DNA of 64,000 bases from Bacillota bacterium (GCA_017442735.1 JAFRZE010000035.1:50871-114870), one strand, 5' to 3'. Counted from the first letter of the stretch, positions 9,201 through 17,473 are shown. The notes: generated by a model not told the origin, from the letters alone. Program-made: numbers and translations.

Positions 9201-10005
9201 GTTTGTCTTCCCTTCCCAGCGCCTTTTTGCCTTCCAGGTATTCCTGCCAGGCGGCTTCGATGGGAGCGGTAAGCTCGCTCTTTTCGATCTCCACATCTTC
9301 GATGACGGATGCGAACGTGGTATGGCGGCAGTGGTCGGACCAGTAGGTGTCCAGCACGCGGATCTCGGTGATGGTGGGATCCCGGTGCTCTTCGCCGGCA
9401 AAGTATTTCTGCGTGTGCTGAAGGTCCGCCAGGCTCATGGCCAGTCCCAGATCCTTCAGCATGGCTTTCAGCTGATCCTCATTCATGGAGATAAAGCCGT
9501 CGATCACGTCCACATGATCCGGCACGCCGTAGTCCACCGCGAGGGTCTCGGGCTTGGTCATGGAGGCTTCGCGCGAATCCACGCTGTTGATGCAGTAATT
9601 CTTGACCTTATCGACTTCTTCCTGTGTAAGGTCGCCCGTCAGGACATACACGTTCGCGCAGGCCACCGTGGGCTCCGCCTCGGCGGAGAGCAGCCGGATA
9701 CACTGCTCGGCGCTGTCAGAACGCTGGTCATACTGACCGGGCAGGTATTCGACCGCGAAAAGGATCTTTCCTTCCACATCCGCGGGCAGATCTTCCCGAC
9801 TGACGTTGTCGACCGGCGCTTCGGAAAGGATCCGGCCGATCGCCTTTTCATACAGGTCCTCCGGGAGATTTTCCACATCATACCGGTGAAGGATCCGAAC
9901 GTCCTGAAGGTCCTTCAATCCCAGGTTGGAGCGAAGGTCTTTCAGAAGGCCGGCTGCCTCTACGCGAAATCCCGGTTTCTTTTCCACATAAACTCGTCTG
10001 ACCAT
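6235..10005 (-). CDS. purL: Phosphoribosylformylglycinamidine synthase, single-chain
   Basis: Fourth step of purine synthesis: ATP-dependent conversion of FGAR plus glutamine to FGAM. At 1256 residues it is the long form in which synthase and glutaminase are fused. The C-terminal glutaminase has PVFPGTNCEYDT at its start, nucleophile Cys1097 in GICNGFQ, and His1227/Glu1229 in MGHSER. The synthase part carries the KNETHNHPTEIEPFGGAAT segment and two PurM-like repeats (DVIILLGGRTGRDGIGGAT; GGKDSMSG). The N-terminal segment resembles the PurS-like region. AAGGAG lies before the ATG. No other pur gene is adjacent and no purine riboswitch was recognised upstream; the next gene upstream (OCD-like) ends 9 bp away. 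Confidence 0.96.
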   Translation of the reverse strand: MVRRVYVEKKPGFRVEAAGLLKDLRSNLGLKDLQDVRILHRYDVENLPEDLYEKAIGRILSEAPVDNVSREDLPADVEGKILFAVEYLPGQYDQRSDSAEQCIRLLSAEAEPTVACANVYVLTGDLTQEEVDKVKNYCINSVDSREASMTKPETLAVDYGVPDHVDVIDGFISMNEDQLKAMLKDLGLAMSLADLQHTQKYFAGEEHRDPTITEIRVLDTYWSDHCRHTTFASVIEDVEIEKSELTAPIEAAWQEYLEGKKALGREDKPVCLMDIALAAMREIKAQGGLADQEKSDEINACSIVIPVDVNGVTEDWLLMFKNETHNHPTEIEPFGGAATCLGGAIRDPLSGRSYVYQAMRITGGADPTAHIKDTIPGKLPQRKIAREAAHGYSSYGNQIGLTTGYVREIYHPGYVAKHMELGAVMAAAPVKNVKREKAEPGDVIILLGGRTGRDGIGGATGSSKAHTEESITTCGAEVQKGNAPTERKLQRLFRRPEAAHLIKICNDFGAGGVCVAIGELAAGLKVDLDLVPKKYAGLDGTELAISESQERMAVVVEEKDADEFMRLASEENLETTKVAVVTEEPRLKLYWRGQSIVDMARSFIDTNGAKSYTKVKVTAPENTLPLSVPEKAAKAGSFAEGVRRIVSDLSVCSQRGLVEMFDSTIGASTVLMPFGGKYQKTPIQTMAAKIPVLYGETKTASTMAYGYDPYVSSWSPFHGASYAVMESVAKTVAAGADYKKIRFTFQEFFERMTEDPTRWGKPFAALLGGYVAQQAFGLPSIGGKDSMSGSFNEIDVPPTLVSLAVDTVKTDDVITPELKAAGNVLVYLTPGLKEDLSPDYGKAKAIYDLLLPKMKEGRVKSAYAVTAGGIIEAVFKMAIGNGLGVAFTDAVKDLLFTAPVYGSLVVETDDISWLDPLESGISVPAVILGRVTEEPALRLGEEEILLSDAEEGYNHTLERVYKTQTEEPQETGGVPLFTPEKKHVYTGVRTAKPRVFIPVFPGTNCEYDTGRAFYLAGAEPDVFVLRNLTSSDIQESVEEIVKRLSQAQILMLSGGFSAGDEPEGSGKFIATVFSNDRIREATMKLLEERDGLALGICNGFQALIKLGLVPYGRILPLREDQPTLTYNSVGRHISCMVNTRVTSTLSPWLYGSKAGDIHTIAVSHGEGRFVAPTEVLEQLKKNGQIATQYVDLEGKPSMNIPYNPNGSMWAIEGITSPDGRVLGKMGHSERIGDNVAKNIYGNKDQKIIENGVAYFR

Positions 10006-10014
10006 AACTTCTCC

Positions 10015-11121
10015 TTATTCTTTTAATCCACGCGCGATATTGACGATGAAATCCTGTACGTTGGTGACGATGCCGCGGGAGCTTAAGGACCCGCGGTCCG
10101 CCAGTTTGTTGACGGTAAATTCTGCGATATCCACACAGTAGAAGTAGACTTCACGGATCGTTCCGTCGGGGAGGACCCGGAAGGAGGGCGTCATATTGCC
10201 GGTCGCGATGGTGTGCAGCATCGTGGCCATGCAAATGACGGTGGTCGCCTTGCGCACATGATACCGCATGGCGTCCTGCGCCTGGTATACATTGCCGAAG
10301 ACCGGCGGCAGCGGACCGTCATCACGGATGGAACCGCCCAGTACGTAGGGAACGTTGTTCTTTTCCAGATGATAGATGATCCCGTCGCTGATCTTCTCGC
10401 CCTCGATGAACTTCCTGACCGAGCCGTAATACCGGACCCGGTTGATCGTATCGAGGTGATTGTAATGCCCGTTGGGGACATTTTCCTGCGTATAGATGTT
10501 CTGACCCAACGCCGTCTGAAGGAAAGAACCTTCCAGATCGTGAGTAGCCAGCGCGTTGCCCGCCAGAACCGCATCCACATAGCCGCCGTCGATCAGTTCG
10601 CAGAAAGCGTCGCGGGCATCATGATCGAAGGCGAAAGCCGGTCCCATGACCCATACCACATAGCCATGTTCTCTTTCATATTTCAGCAGTCTGTACAGTT
10701 CATCATAATCACGGGAAAACGCGGTCTCCCGTGATTTTCCCTGGCGGAACGCGAAGGTCTCCTGACGCCTTCCCGGATCATGGAATCCGTTCGCATGGAC
10801 ATAGATCCCTTCCGACGCGTCTTCTGTCCGGCCGCAGATGACCACGTCTCTCGTTTTCAAATGCCGGAATTCCACCGTGTCGATAAAGATCTTCCCGTCC
10901 GGCTGATAACGAACGACCGGTACCGTATCCATGCGGCTTTCTTCCGCCAGCACCCACTGTCCGTTGATCTTAAAATACTCCGGGTAAATGGAGAGTGCGT
11001 GATAATCAAACGGCGCGACTCCGTCCTGAAGGACGGATGTCAGTTTCGCGTCCGGAGCGGAAACGAACGGTTCCTTTGTAAAATCCGGCGCGGTATATTC
11101 TCTCAGCTTAAATGTTTCCAT
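10015..11121 (-). CDS. Ornithine cyclodeaminase-like protein, LOR/SDH domain (TIGR00300 type)
   Basis: 368 residues matching the LOR/SDH bifunctional-enzyme conserved domain. Characterised members convert ornithine to proline plus ammonia using bound NAD. Signature segments include VLAGNALATHDLEGSF, NGHYNHLDTINRVRYYGS, GSIRDDGPLPPV, ICMATMLHTIATGNM and the C-terminal RGSLSSRGIVTNVQDF. It lacks the arginine dihydrolase half found in cyanobacterial fusions. Two starts are possible: ATG at 11121 and TTG at 11127, with GAGGT upstream 10 and 4 nt away respectively. It precedes purL by 9 bp. Ornithine cyclodeaminase activity is inferred from the family. Confidence 0.82.
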   Translation of the reverse strand: METFKLREYTAPDFTKEPFVSAPDAKLTSVLQDGVAPFDYHALSIYPEYFKINGQWVLAEESRMDTVPVVRYQPDGKIFIDTVEFRHLKTRDVVICGRTEDASEGIYVHANGFHDPGRRQETFAFRQGKSRETAFSRDYDELYRLLKYEREHGYVVWVMGPAFAFDHDARDAFCELIDGGYVDAVLAGNALATHDLEGSFLQTALGQNIYTQENVPNGHYNHLDTINRVRYYGSVRKFIEGEKISDGIIYHLEKNNVPYVLGGSIRDDGPLPPVFGNVYQAQDAMRYHVRKATTVICMATMLHTIATGNMTPSFRVLPDGTIREVYFYCVDIAEFTVNKLADRGSLSSRGIVTNVQDFIVNIARGLKE

Positions 11122-11143
11122 GACCAAGCTGACCTCTTTTCAT

Positions 11144-12298
11144 TTAATTATAAGATATAAACAGGGTTTCGTTCCGATCGCCCGATGGCGTACCGGTGAT
11201 CGTCACGTCCAGCTTGACGATGAAATAATCAGCGGTAAGATCCAGCTGATCCAGATCTGCGGAATCATAGTAGATCCGCGCGATCCTCGTACTGTGCGCC
11301 GGCGCGTAGAAATAGTCCAGATAGTCGATCCACTGGTCATTGAATGCAAGTTGATGAATGTCCAGACCCTGTCCGACATCGCTGCCATTCAGCATGACGA
11401 GCTCCTGGATGATCACGCCTTCATACCCGTCATACCAGGTCGCCAGGATGGTCATGCCGCCATCGTCATAGATGATCACATACGGGCTTCCTTCCACCGG
11501 CATATAGCTGTAATAATACGGGATCCCGGTACCGGTCTGGATGGACCAGGCCTGGTTTTCCACGAGGTTGAATCCCGCGTCTACGGCTTCGATCGTCAGA
11601 AGGAACTCACCGATCGTGATCTCATGAAGGCCGGTCGTGAGGATATCGTTCAAGGTCCATGTCATTTCGGAAAAGCCGTCGCTTTCCGGCTCGATCATGA
11701 GGCTCCACCAGGGATTGAGCGCGATCCCGTTCAGGGTAAAATCAGACGTCTGGACGAAGAAGGATTCGGGCCGCCCGTTCTCGTATCCGATCTGCCAGTG
11801 GTAGCCGGCGCCGTCGGAATAGCAGCTGTTGACCCAGATCTTCAGGCCATCGTTGTTGAACAGGTATTCGCCGATCATGCCGCCCTGATAGGTCAGCGGA
11901 TCTTCGTCTCCGCCAAGCATGTACGGATCGCTCATCGCGATGCCGGTATGCCACTGGATCTCATTGAATTTGCCATCCGTATAGTTCGGCGTGGGGGCCG
12001 GTTCAGAGGATTCTTCCGCCTGGCTGGACTCTTCCGTCTGGCTGGATTCCTCCGCCTGGCTGGACTCTTCTGCCTGGCTGGACTCTTCCACCTGACTCGA
12101 CTCCGTCGAGGACTCTTCGGGCTGACTCGATTCTTCCGGTTTGCTTGACTCCGCCGATGACTCTTCCGCTACGGATTCCTGAGCAAACTTATCGGAGTCC
12201 GCCGGCTTATCCGGCAGTTCTCCTCCCGTGCCGATGCAGCCGCAGCAAAGCGTCAGCGCAAGGATAATCGCAAGGACGATATGAAGCCATTTTTTCAT
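11144..12298 (-). CDS. Predicted lipoprotein with Ser/Glu-rich linker, unknown function
   Basis: 384 residues from ATG 12298, chosen because AGGAGG sits 8 nt upstream. A Lys-Lys start, hydrophobic run (5-17) and cysteine cluster (C18, C19, C21) form a lipoprotein signal peptide; the exact lipidated Cys is ambiguous. Residues about 36-100 are an imperfect ESSQAEESSQ repeat rich in Ser, Glu and Gln, probably a flexible cell-wall-spanning linker. The remaining part is beta-rich, with many aromatic residues and no recognised domain. The lipoprotein at 40683-42047 has the same architecture (lipobox then Ser/Glu repeats). Likely an exported, membrane-anchored protein; ligand unknown. Confidence 0.75.
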   Translation of the reverse strand: MKKWLHIVLAIILALTLCCGCIGTGGELPDKPADSDKFAQESVAEESSAESSKPEESSQPEESSTESSQVEESSQAEESSQAEESSQTEESSQAEESSEPAPTPNYTDGKFNEIQWHTGIAMSDPYMLGGDEDPLTYQGGMIGEYLFNNDGLKIWVNSCYSDGAGYHWQIGYENGRPESFFVQTSDFTLNGIALNPWWSLMIEPESDGFSEMTWTLNDILTTGLHEITIGEFLLTIEAVDAGFNLVENQAWSIQTGTGIPYYYSYMPVEGSPYVIIYDDGGMTILATWYDGYEGVIIQELVMLNGSDVGQGLDIHQLAFNDQWIDYLDYFYAPAHSTRIARIYYDSADLDQLDLTADYFIVKLDVTITGTPSGDRNETLFISYN

Positions 12299-12349
12299 GG
12301 GACAAAGCCTCCTTGAAGTGTCAAAAGAAAAAGACACACGTATAGATAT

Positions 12350-12378
12350 ATTATACCAGATTTTGAAAAGCATGTCTG
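12350..12378 (-). promoter_or_regulatory. Probable promoter of the lipoprotein gene
   Basis: On the minus strand TATAAT (plus-strand 12350-12355) lies about 50 bp before the ATG. The -35 region is weak: CAGACA at 17 bp. Transcription would begin in the short leader that carries AGGAGG. Confidence 0.5.
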
Positions 12379-12449
12379 CATAATTCTATGAAAATCCCCC
12401 TGCCGCGTATGGGCAGAATGGCGAAAGAAACGTCGCATGGATGAGCTGA

Positions 12450-12479
12450 CAAAAAAAGAGCCGCAGCAATGGCTGCGGC
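12450..12479 (-). terminator. Terminator of the sigma/anti-sigma operon
   Basis: GCCGCAG (12460-12466) pairs with CTGCGGC (12473-12479). On the minus strand the stem is followed by a run of T (A-run at plus-strand 12450-12457). It follows directly after the anti-sigma stop codon. Confidence 0.85.
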
Positions 12480-12490
12480 CCCGCTTCATC

Positions 12491-13204
12491 TTATTCAGTT
12501 GTCTCCCGGAACAGGTACAGGCCGTCCGGCTGCTCCACGAGCAGATAGCGGACCTCGTCGATCGTCGCCTGATAGCAGGTGGCTCCCACGAGTGCCTGGT
12601 CACTTGCTTCACTGACTGTTCCGGCCGGCATGCTCAGGTCGAATAGATCGATCGTCTCTTCCGACCCTCGGATGCCATCGTCAACATCCTTTTGGACTGC
12701 CGCCTGATACAGCACGCCATCGAATGTCGCGGTCGCAGCGGAATCCGACCAAATGAGCAGTCCGACGCCGCTATATGCCAGCGAGGCTTCATCCTCGCTG
12801 ATCTGTCCGGTCTCAGCCATCGCTTCTATCTCTTCGACCGCCTCCTCCGTCAGGGTCTCGTTCTTCTCCGCCGTCTTCGCTTCAGCAAGTTCATCCCCCG
12901 TCGTCTCGGCGGTCTCTTCCTCGGCGATCGCCTCTTCTGAAGTCCCGCCGGCCATTACGGCCTGCTGTTCGGCTGCGGCCGGAACAGCGTCCTGCGCGCT
13001 TTTGTTGCCAAAGTTGATAAAGAACCGCGGGAACAGGAACGCGCCGAAAATAAGCATCGCACAGCAGGCTGCCAGAGCCGCGAAACGCATCGGCTTCGAA
13101 TAGGTCCTGCGCAGGCTCTTGTTGAATCGGATCCGTTCCGCTTCTTCGATCAGATCATCATCCAGAAAGCCGACCGCGTCGATCAGTTTTTCCGACTTTG
13201 TCAT
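12491..13204 (-). CDS. Putative membrane anti-sigma factor
   Basis: 237 residues with one transmembrane segment (about 41-60, ALAACCAMLIFGAFLFP). The N-terminal cytosolic part of about 38 residues resembles short anti-sigma sensor domains. After the membrane comes a Glu/Ala/Thr-rich region (about 70-135) and a small C-terminal beta domain. Its start codon overlaps the sigma factor stop by 4 bp, which indicates translational coupling. Sigma plus downstream membrane protein is the standard ECF arrangement, so the anti-sigma role is inferred mostly from position and topology. The external domain would be the sensor; its signal is unknown. Confidence 0.7.
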   Translation of the reverse strand: MTKSEKLIDAVGFLDDDLIEEAERIRFNKSLRRTYSKPMRFAALAACCAMLIFGAFLFPRFFINFGNKSAQDAVPAAAEQQAVMAGGTSEEAIAEEETAETTGDELAEAKTAEKNETLTEEAVEEIEAMAETGQISEDEASLAYSGVGLLIWSDSAATATFDGVLYQAAVQKDVDDGIRGSEETIDLFDLSMPAGTVSEASDQALVGATCYQATIDEVRYLLVEQPDGLYLFRETTE

Positions 13205-13848
13205 ATCTGATAGCCCTCCTGTTCCAAGAATGTTTTGAGTCCCGCTCGTGTACGGAAGAGAACGGTCTTCGCCTTGCCTTCCGTGATCCCGAGAAGCGCG
13301 GCCGCGTCTTTCACCGACTCCATGTCATAGTAGCGGTAAATAAACAGCTTTCTTGCCTCTTCCGAGATCGTGCGAAGATACTCGCTGATCGCCCGGCCGA
13401 GCTCTTTGGCTTCCAGCTCCTCGCCGACCGTATCGGCTACTCTCCCGTCCGGTCTTGCTTCGGACGGAATGACCTCTTCCAGTTCAGAAAGAGACAGGTC
13501 ATACTGTGCTCCGGTGATTTCAATCACGCTCCCATCCATGTCGGTTTCCCTGTGACTTTGCTGCGCGCTCCGTTTGGCCGCCCGCAGATGCCGCAGCCGG
13601 TCGATGGAAAGATTCCGCGTGATCTTGCCCAGAAATGTCGAAAGGATATTCGGTCTCTGCGGCGGTATCGTATTCCACGCGCGAAGATACGTGTCATTGA
13701 CGCATTCTTCGCTGTCGGGCCGGCTGGTCAGTATATTCATCGCGATTTTCAGAAGATAGGAGCCGAACTTCTGCTGTGTCTTTACGATCGCGTCCTCACT
13801 TCTGGCGAAGTAAAGTTCCACGATCGCGGCGTCTTCTATTGGTACCAT
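13201..13848 (-). CDS. ECF-type RNA polymerase sigma factor
   Basis: 215 residues. Region 2 is at about 20-85, with NDTYLRAWNTIPPQRP and the -10 recognition helix around KITRNLSIDRLR. A linker of about 55 residues follows, then region 4 at about 150-210, with the helix-turn-helix ESVKDAAALLGITEGKAKTV. No region 1.1 or 3 is present, as in ECF sigma factors; no anti-sigma DNA-binding element could be matched here. The ATG has AGGAGG upstream and a TATAGT -10-like element only about 15 bp further, close to the terminator of the next upstream gene. It is co-transcribed with the membrane protein downstream. Confidence 0.9.
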   Translation of the reverse strand: MVPIEDAAIVELYFARSEDAIVKTQQKFGSYLLKIAMNILTSRPDSEECVNDTYLRAWNTIPPQRPNILSTFLGKITRNLSIDRLRHLRAAKRSAQQSHRETDMDGSVIEITGAQYDLSLSELEEVIPSEARPDGRVADTVGEELEAKELGRAISEYLRTISEEARKLFIYRYYDMESVKDAAALLGITEGKAKTVLFRTRAGLKTFLEQEGYQI

Positions 13849-13873
13849 GACTACCTCCTGTTACACTATATAA

Positions 13874-13905
13874 GACGGAAAAAAGCGTGAAAGGTTTCAC
13901 GCTTT
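13874..13905 (-). terminator. Terminator overlapping the NUDIX stop codon
   Basis: AAAGCGTGAAA (13882-13892) pairs perfectly with TTTCACGCTTT (13895-13905), with only a 2-nt centre. On the minus strand a T-run follows. The NUDIX gene stop codon lies inside the stem. Confidence 0.85.
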
Positions 13906-14580
13906 CCAAAGATCAGAAACAAAATACATGAGTGCCATCCAGGTATAGGCGGAGTAATAATTCCCGTACTTGTCCCGCCCGTCTTTCAGCACTTTCATGG
14001 CCTCCTCGCGGGACAGAAGCTCAAACCCGTCAAAGCATTCGGTCCCCTCCGCTCCCTTCTGGGTCAGCGAAGAAAGATCCGAAAGATGCGCCACCGCGCA
14101 GACGAGCCCGTTGCACTCATCCGTCATCCCGGGCGTTGAAAAGACCAGGGGACTGACCGTAAACAGCCTGTCCGGCGGAAGGCCGTCGTCCCTTTGATCC
14201 AGCTGAAGGCGAAGCCCCGTCTCTTCGAAAATCTCCCGCTCGGCGGTGACCAGTACCGGTTCCTCGGCCTTCCGGTCCTCCGGATCCATCAGTCCGGCCG
14301 GCGGCGAGAGCAGAAACTGTCCGGTAGGATAACGATATTCATATGTCAGCAGCAGCCTGGGCGCGTCGCCGGGTGTTTCCACGATCACAAAACAGGTAGC
14401 GGCGTCCGCGCTCATCGAACGGAATTCTTCATCGCTTTTCAGTGCGATGAGATCATCCCCGCTCCGCCTGGTCGCGTCATAATAATGCTTTCCCGGCGCA
14501 TACTGTAAATCAAAAACCTTAATAAAACGTGTCTCCAGCAGAGGTTTTACCATCTCCTGCCGGATCTTCGGTGCTTCCAT
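13897..14580 (-). CDS. NUDIX hydrolase (ADP-ribose pyrophosphatase-like)
   Basis: 227 residues with the NUDIX catalytic core REIFEETGL at 115-123 and the preceding glycine in SPPAGLMDPED (about 92-102). The loop between that glycine and REXXEE is longer than usual by some residues. The family hydrolyses nucleoside diphosphates linked to another moiety; YRYPTGQFLLSPPAG is the type of sequence seen in ADP-ribose pyrophosphatases, so that substrate is likely but unproven. Single gene with its own terminator, oriented minus, convergent with none. No membrane segment. Confidence 0.88.
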   Translation of the reverse strand: MEAPKIRQEMVKPLLETRFIKVFDLQYAPGKHYYDATRRSGDDLIALKSDEEFRSMSADAATCFVIVETPGDAPRLLLTYEYRYPTGQFLLSPPAGLMDPEDRKAEEPVLVTAEREIFEETGLRLQLDQRDDGLPPDRLFTVSPLVFSTPGMTDECNGLVCAVAHLSDLSSLTQKGAEGTECFDGFELLSREEAMKVLKDGRDKYGNYYSAYTWMALMYFVSDLWKA

Positions 14581-14761
14581 GACTATTTCCTCCGTATTGA
14601 AAAAGGCCTGCTTTACGCATTCTTCTGTTCAGTGTACCACACCTTCCCCGCTTTTTCAATCTGACAGAATCATGATCATCCCCTGCCAAGATTCTTCTAT
14701 TCAAAACGAATAAACTATGCTATACTGAAACTCAAAATCAATCATACGAGGTGTCTATATC

Positions 14762-15400
14762 ATGACTGAACAGGAAAGAATGCGCGCCGGCTATCTCTGG
14801 CTGGATGACGATGAAAACTTGGCCCTGCAGGCAAAATGCAAGACCCTGGTCGAAGAGTTCAACTCTCTTCCGGCCGATGCGCATGCCGAACGCATGGAGA
14901 TCACGAAAAAAATATTCGGTGAATGCGGAGATCCGGTATGGATCATTCCACCGCTGAGAGTTACGATCGGCTCCCACTCTTCGATCGGAGGCTCCACCTA
15001 TATCAACATGGGCGCCACCCTGATCGATGACGCTCCGATCCACATCGGTGAAAGAGTTATGTTCGGTCCGAACGTTACTGTATGCACGACCGGTCATGCC
15101 ATCTCTCCCAACCATCGCATGGACGGCATGTATTCCTTCCCGATCACCATTAAAAACGGCGCATGGATCGGCGCGAACGTTGTCATTATGCCTGGAGTGA
15201 CGATCGGCGAGAACTCCGTGATCGGCGCAGGATCCGTCGTTACGAAGGACATTCCCGCGAATGTCGTAGCCTTCGGCAGTCCCTGCAAAGTCTACCGCGA
15301 GATCAATCAGCATGACGAAGAGTATTACTTCAAGGATCATCGCTTCGACGAACAGCCGCCGCGCGAGGATCGTCCGCACCTGGACTTCCTCGAGTCATAA
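14762..15400 (+). CDS. Sugar O-acetyltransferase, LacA/Maa family
   Basis: 212 residues. An N-terminal helical Mac domain (about 3-58, with MRAGYLW and FNSLP) is followed by left-handed parallel beta-helix hexapeptide repeats (about 65-185). The catalytic histidine is His112 in TTGHAISPNHR. It transfers acetyl from acetyl-CoA to the 6-hydroxyl of galactosides, glucose or maltose; the exact acceptor cannot be read from sequence. GAGGTG lies before the ATG and TATACT at 14721-14726 is a likely -10. The tail after residue 185 is a short acidic extension (HRFDEQPPREDRP) that is not part of the fold. Confidence 0.93.
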   Translation: MTEQERMRAGYLWLDDDENLALQAKCKTLVEEFNSLPADAHAERMEITKKIFGECGDPVWIIPPLRVTIGSHSSIGGSTYINMGATLIDDAPIHIGERVMFGPNVTVCTTGHAISPNHRMDGMYSFPITIKNGAWIGANVVIMPGVTIGENSVIGAGSVVTKDIPANVVAFGSPCKVYREINQHDEEYYFKDHRFDEQPPREDRPHLDFLES

Positions 15401-15416
15401 ATGCAGGATCGCTATA

Positions 15417-15445
15417 TTTACATCAGGGTTCGAATGGCATATAAT
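15417..15445 (+). promoter_or_regulatory. Sigma-A promoter of the isomerase/dehydrogenase operon
   Basis: TTTACA (15417-15422), 17-bp spacer, TATAAT (15440-15445). It is about 85 bp before the ATG at 15529, and is a close match to the vegetative consensus. Confidence 0.85.
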
Positions 15446-15528
15446 GGCTTTGTATGATAGTTTACTCTTAGTGTCCGTGCGACATGCCGCGTGATCACTG
15501 GTGATAATTCAAGAAAGGAAACCGCGTG

Positions 15529-16419
15529 ATGAAAGAATCGATCCATAAGTATTTTAAGGTCGGGACCATCCAGTGGATGAGCTATCCGCTGAGCGACCCT
15601 ATGGACTCCCTGAAGGCGATCTGCCGGGATGATTACTTTGATGCCATCGAGCTGAAAGGCTATGGTCCGAAGAACGAGGAAGCCAAAAAGCTGCTCGACC
15701 AGAGCCACCTGAAGGTCTGCTATGGCGCTCAGCCCAGACTCCTCGGTCCCAAACTCAACCCGAACGACCTGGATGAAGAAGGCCGCAAAAAAGCGGAAGC
15801 CACGCTGATCGAAGCCGTAGACGAAGCTGAGTACCTCGGCGCGAAAGGCATCGCGTTCCTGGCAGGAAAATGGAAACCGGAGACCAAGGAAGAAGCCTAT
15901 CAGCAGCTTCTGAAGACCACCCGCGCTGTCTGCGACTACGCGGCCAAAAAGGGCATGAACGTGGAACTGGAAGTTTTCGACTTCGATATGGACAAGGCCG
16001 CCCTGATCGGCCCCGCGCCCTACGCGGCGAAGTTCGCGGCCGACATGCGCACCACCCATAACAACTTCGGTCTGCTGGTGGATCTTTCCCATTTCCCGAC
16101 GACCTATGAGACCAGCCAGTTCGTCATCCGCACCCTTCGTCCCTACATCACGCATTTCCATTTCGGAAACGCCGTGGTCAAACCCGGCTGCGACGGATAC
16201 GGCGACCTGCATCCGCGCTTCGGTTATCCGAACAGCGCCAATGACGTTCCTGAACTGCTGGATTATCTGCGCGTACTGAAACAGGAAGGCTTCTTCGACG
16301 CCGAGAATCCGTACGTACTCAGCATGGAAGTGACGCTTCGTCCCGGCGAGGATGAACTGATCGTGCTCGCCAACACCAAGCGCTGCCTGAACAGAGCCTG
16401 GGCTCTGCTGGAGGATTAA
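15529..16419 (+). CDS. Sugar phosphate isomerase/epimerase family TIM-barrel protein
   Basis: 296 residues with the AP-endonuclease-2/xylose-isomerase-like TIM barrel. Likely metal-site residues are the Glu in DAIELKGYG, the Glu in VELEVFDFD, Asp/His in VDLSHFP, His in THFHFGNA and the Glu in LSMEVT near the C-terminus. Substrate is unknown. The ATG at 15529 is preferred over GTG at 15526 because AAAGGAA lies 8 nt upstream. Its stop is 1 bp from the next gene, a D-2-hydroxyacid dehydrogenase, so both probably act on one carbohydrate-derived acid or ketose. Own promoter upstream. Confidence 0.82.
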   Translation: MKESIHKYFKVGTIQWMSYPLSDPMDSLKAICRDDYFDAIELKGYGPKNEEAKKLLDQSHLKVCYGAQPRLLGPKLNPNDLDEEGRKKAEATLIEAVDEAEYLGAKGIAFLAGKWKPETKEEAYQQLLKTTRAVCDYAAKKGMNVELEVFDFDMDKAALIGPAPYAAKFAADMRTTHNNFGLLVDLSHFPTTYETSQFVIRTLRPYITHFHFGNAVVKPGCDGYGDLHPRFGYPNSANDVPELLDYLRVLKQEGFFDAENPYVLSMEVTLRPGEDELIVLANTKRCLNRAWALLED

Positions 16420-16420
16420 C

Positions 16421-17383
16421 ATGAAAATAGTCATTCTGGACGGATATACCGAGAACCCCGGCGACCTTTCCTGGGCCGGGCTCGAAGCACTCGGAGAGCT
16501 GACCGTTTATGACCGTACGCCTTTTGACGAGGCCGAGATCCTGAAACGGATCGGCGACGCCGATTATCTCTACACCAACAAGACCCCGCTCAGCCGCGCG
16601 GTCATCGAGAAAGCGCCGAACCTGAAATTCATCGGCGTCCTCGCGACCGGCTACAACGTAGTCGATGTCGCCGCCGCCAAAGACAGGGGCATTCCCGTCA
16701 CCAACATCCCCACTTACGGCACCGCGGCCGTAGGCCAGTTTGCCATCGCCCTTCTGCTGGAGATCTGCCACCATGTCGGCCATCACAGCCAGGCCGTGCA
16801 CGAGGGCCGCTGGGAAAGCAACCCGGATTTCTGCTTCTGGGATTACCCGCTGATCGAGCTGGCCGGCAAAACGATGGGCATCATCGGATTCGGCCGGATC
16901 GGCCAGGTGACCGGCAAGATCGCGAAAGCGCTCGGCATGAAAGTCATCGCCTATGACAACTATCCATCCGACGCCGGCAAAGAGATCGCCGATTATGTTT
17001 CCCTGGATGAAGTTCTGACTACCTCCGATGTGATCAGTCTCCACTGCCCGCTCTTCCCGGAGACCCAGGGCATGATCAACAAGGACAGCATCGCCAAGAT
17101 GAAAGACGGCGTGATCATCCTGAACAATTCCCGCGGGCCCCTGATCGTGGAACAGGATCTGGCCGACGCCCTCAATTCCGGTAAAGTCTACGCGGCCGGT
17201 CTGGATGTCGTGAGCACGGAGCCCATCAAAGGCGACAACCCGCTGCTTTCCGCGAAGAACTGCTTTATCACCCCGCACATCTCCTGGGCGCCTAAAGAGA
17301 GCCGCCAGCGGCTGATGGATATCGCGGTGGACAACCTGAAACAGTTCATCGCCGGCAATCCGGTCAATGTCGTAAACAAATAA
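16421..17383 (+). CDS. D-2-hydroxyacid dehydrogenase (glycerate dehydrogenase-like)
   Basis: 320 residues, NAD(P)-dependent. The Rossmann motif is GFGRIG (156-161). The catalytic triad is Arg238 (NNSRGPL), Glu267 (STEPI) and His286 (ITPHISWA). The sequence is closest in feel to hydroxypyruvate/glycerate dehydrogenases, but substrates in this family vary. It starts 1 bp after the isomerase stop, so the two are translated from one message, and a strong terminator follows. A pathway that isomerises a sugar derivative and reduces or oxidises a 2-hydroxy acid is the natural reading. Confidence 0.9.
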   Translation: MKIVILDGYTENPGDLSWAGLEALGELTVYDRTPFDEAEILKRIGDADYLYTNKTPLSRAVIEKAPNLKFIGVLATGYNVVDVAAAKDRGIPVTNIPTYGTAAVGQFAIALLLEICHHVGHHSQAVHEGRWESNPDFCFWDYPLIELAGKTMGIIGFGRIGQVTGKIAKALGMKVIAYDNYPSDAGKEIADYVSLDEVLTTSDVISLHCPLFPETQGMINKDSIAKMKDGVIILNNSRGPLIVEQDLADALNSGKVYAAGLDVVSTEPIKGDNPLLSAKNCFITPHISWAPKESRQRLMDIAVDNLKQFIAGNPVNVVNK

Positions 17384-17390
17384 AACCTGA

Positions 17391-17427
17391 AAAGGTACGG
17401 AAAGCAAGGAAGCTTCCGTACCTTTTT
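17391..17427 (+). terminator. Terminator after the dehydrogenase
   Basis: AGGTACGGAA (17393-17402) pairs with TTCCGTACCT (17414-17423), extended by A/T pairs and followed by a T-run. Confidence 0.92.
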
Positions 17428-17473
17428 CATGCGCAGAATTCAGTTTTCTTTTCGACAGATAATAATTCGAAGA

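Noticed and set aside
10006..11143. Purine riboswitch upstream of purL
   Set aside because: The gap before purL is only 9 bp, and no purine aptamer pattern was recognised upstream of the preceding gene.
15426..15436. tRNA-like GGTTCGAAT T-loop word
   Set aside because: It lies in the spacer of a near-consensus promoter, and no acceptor or anticodon stems surround it.
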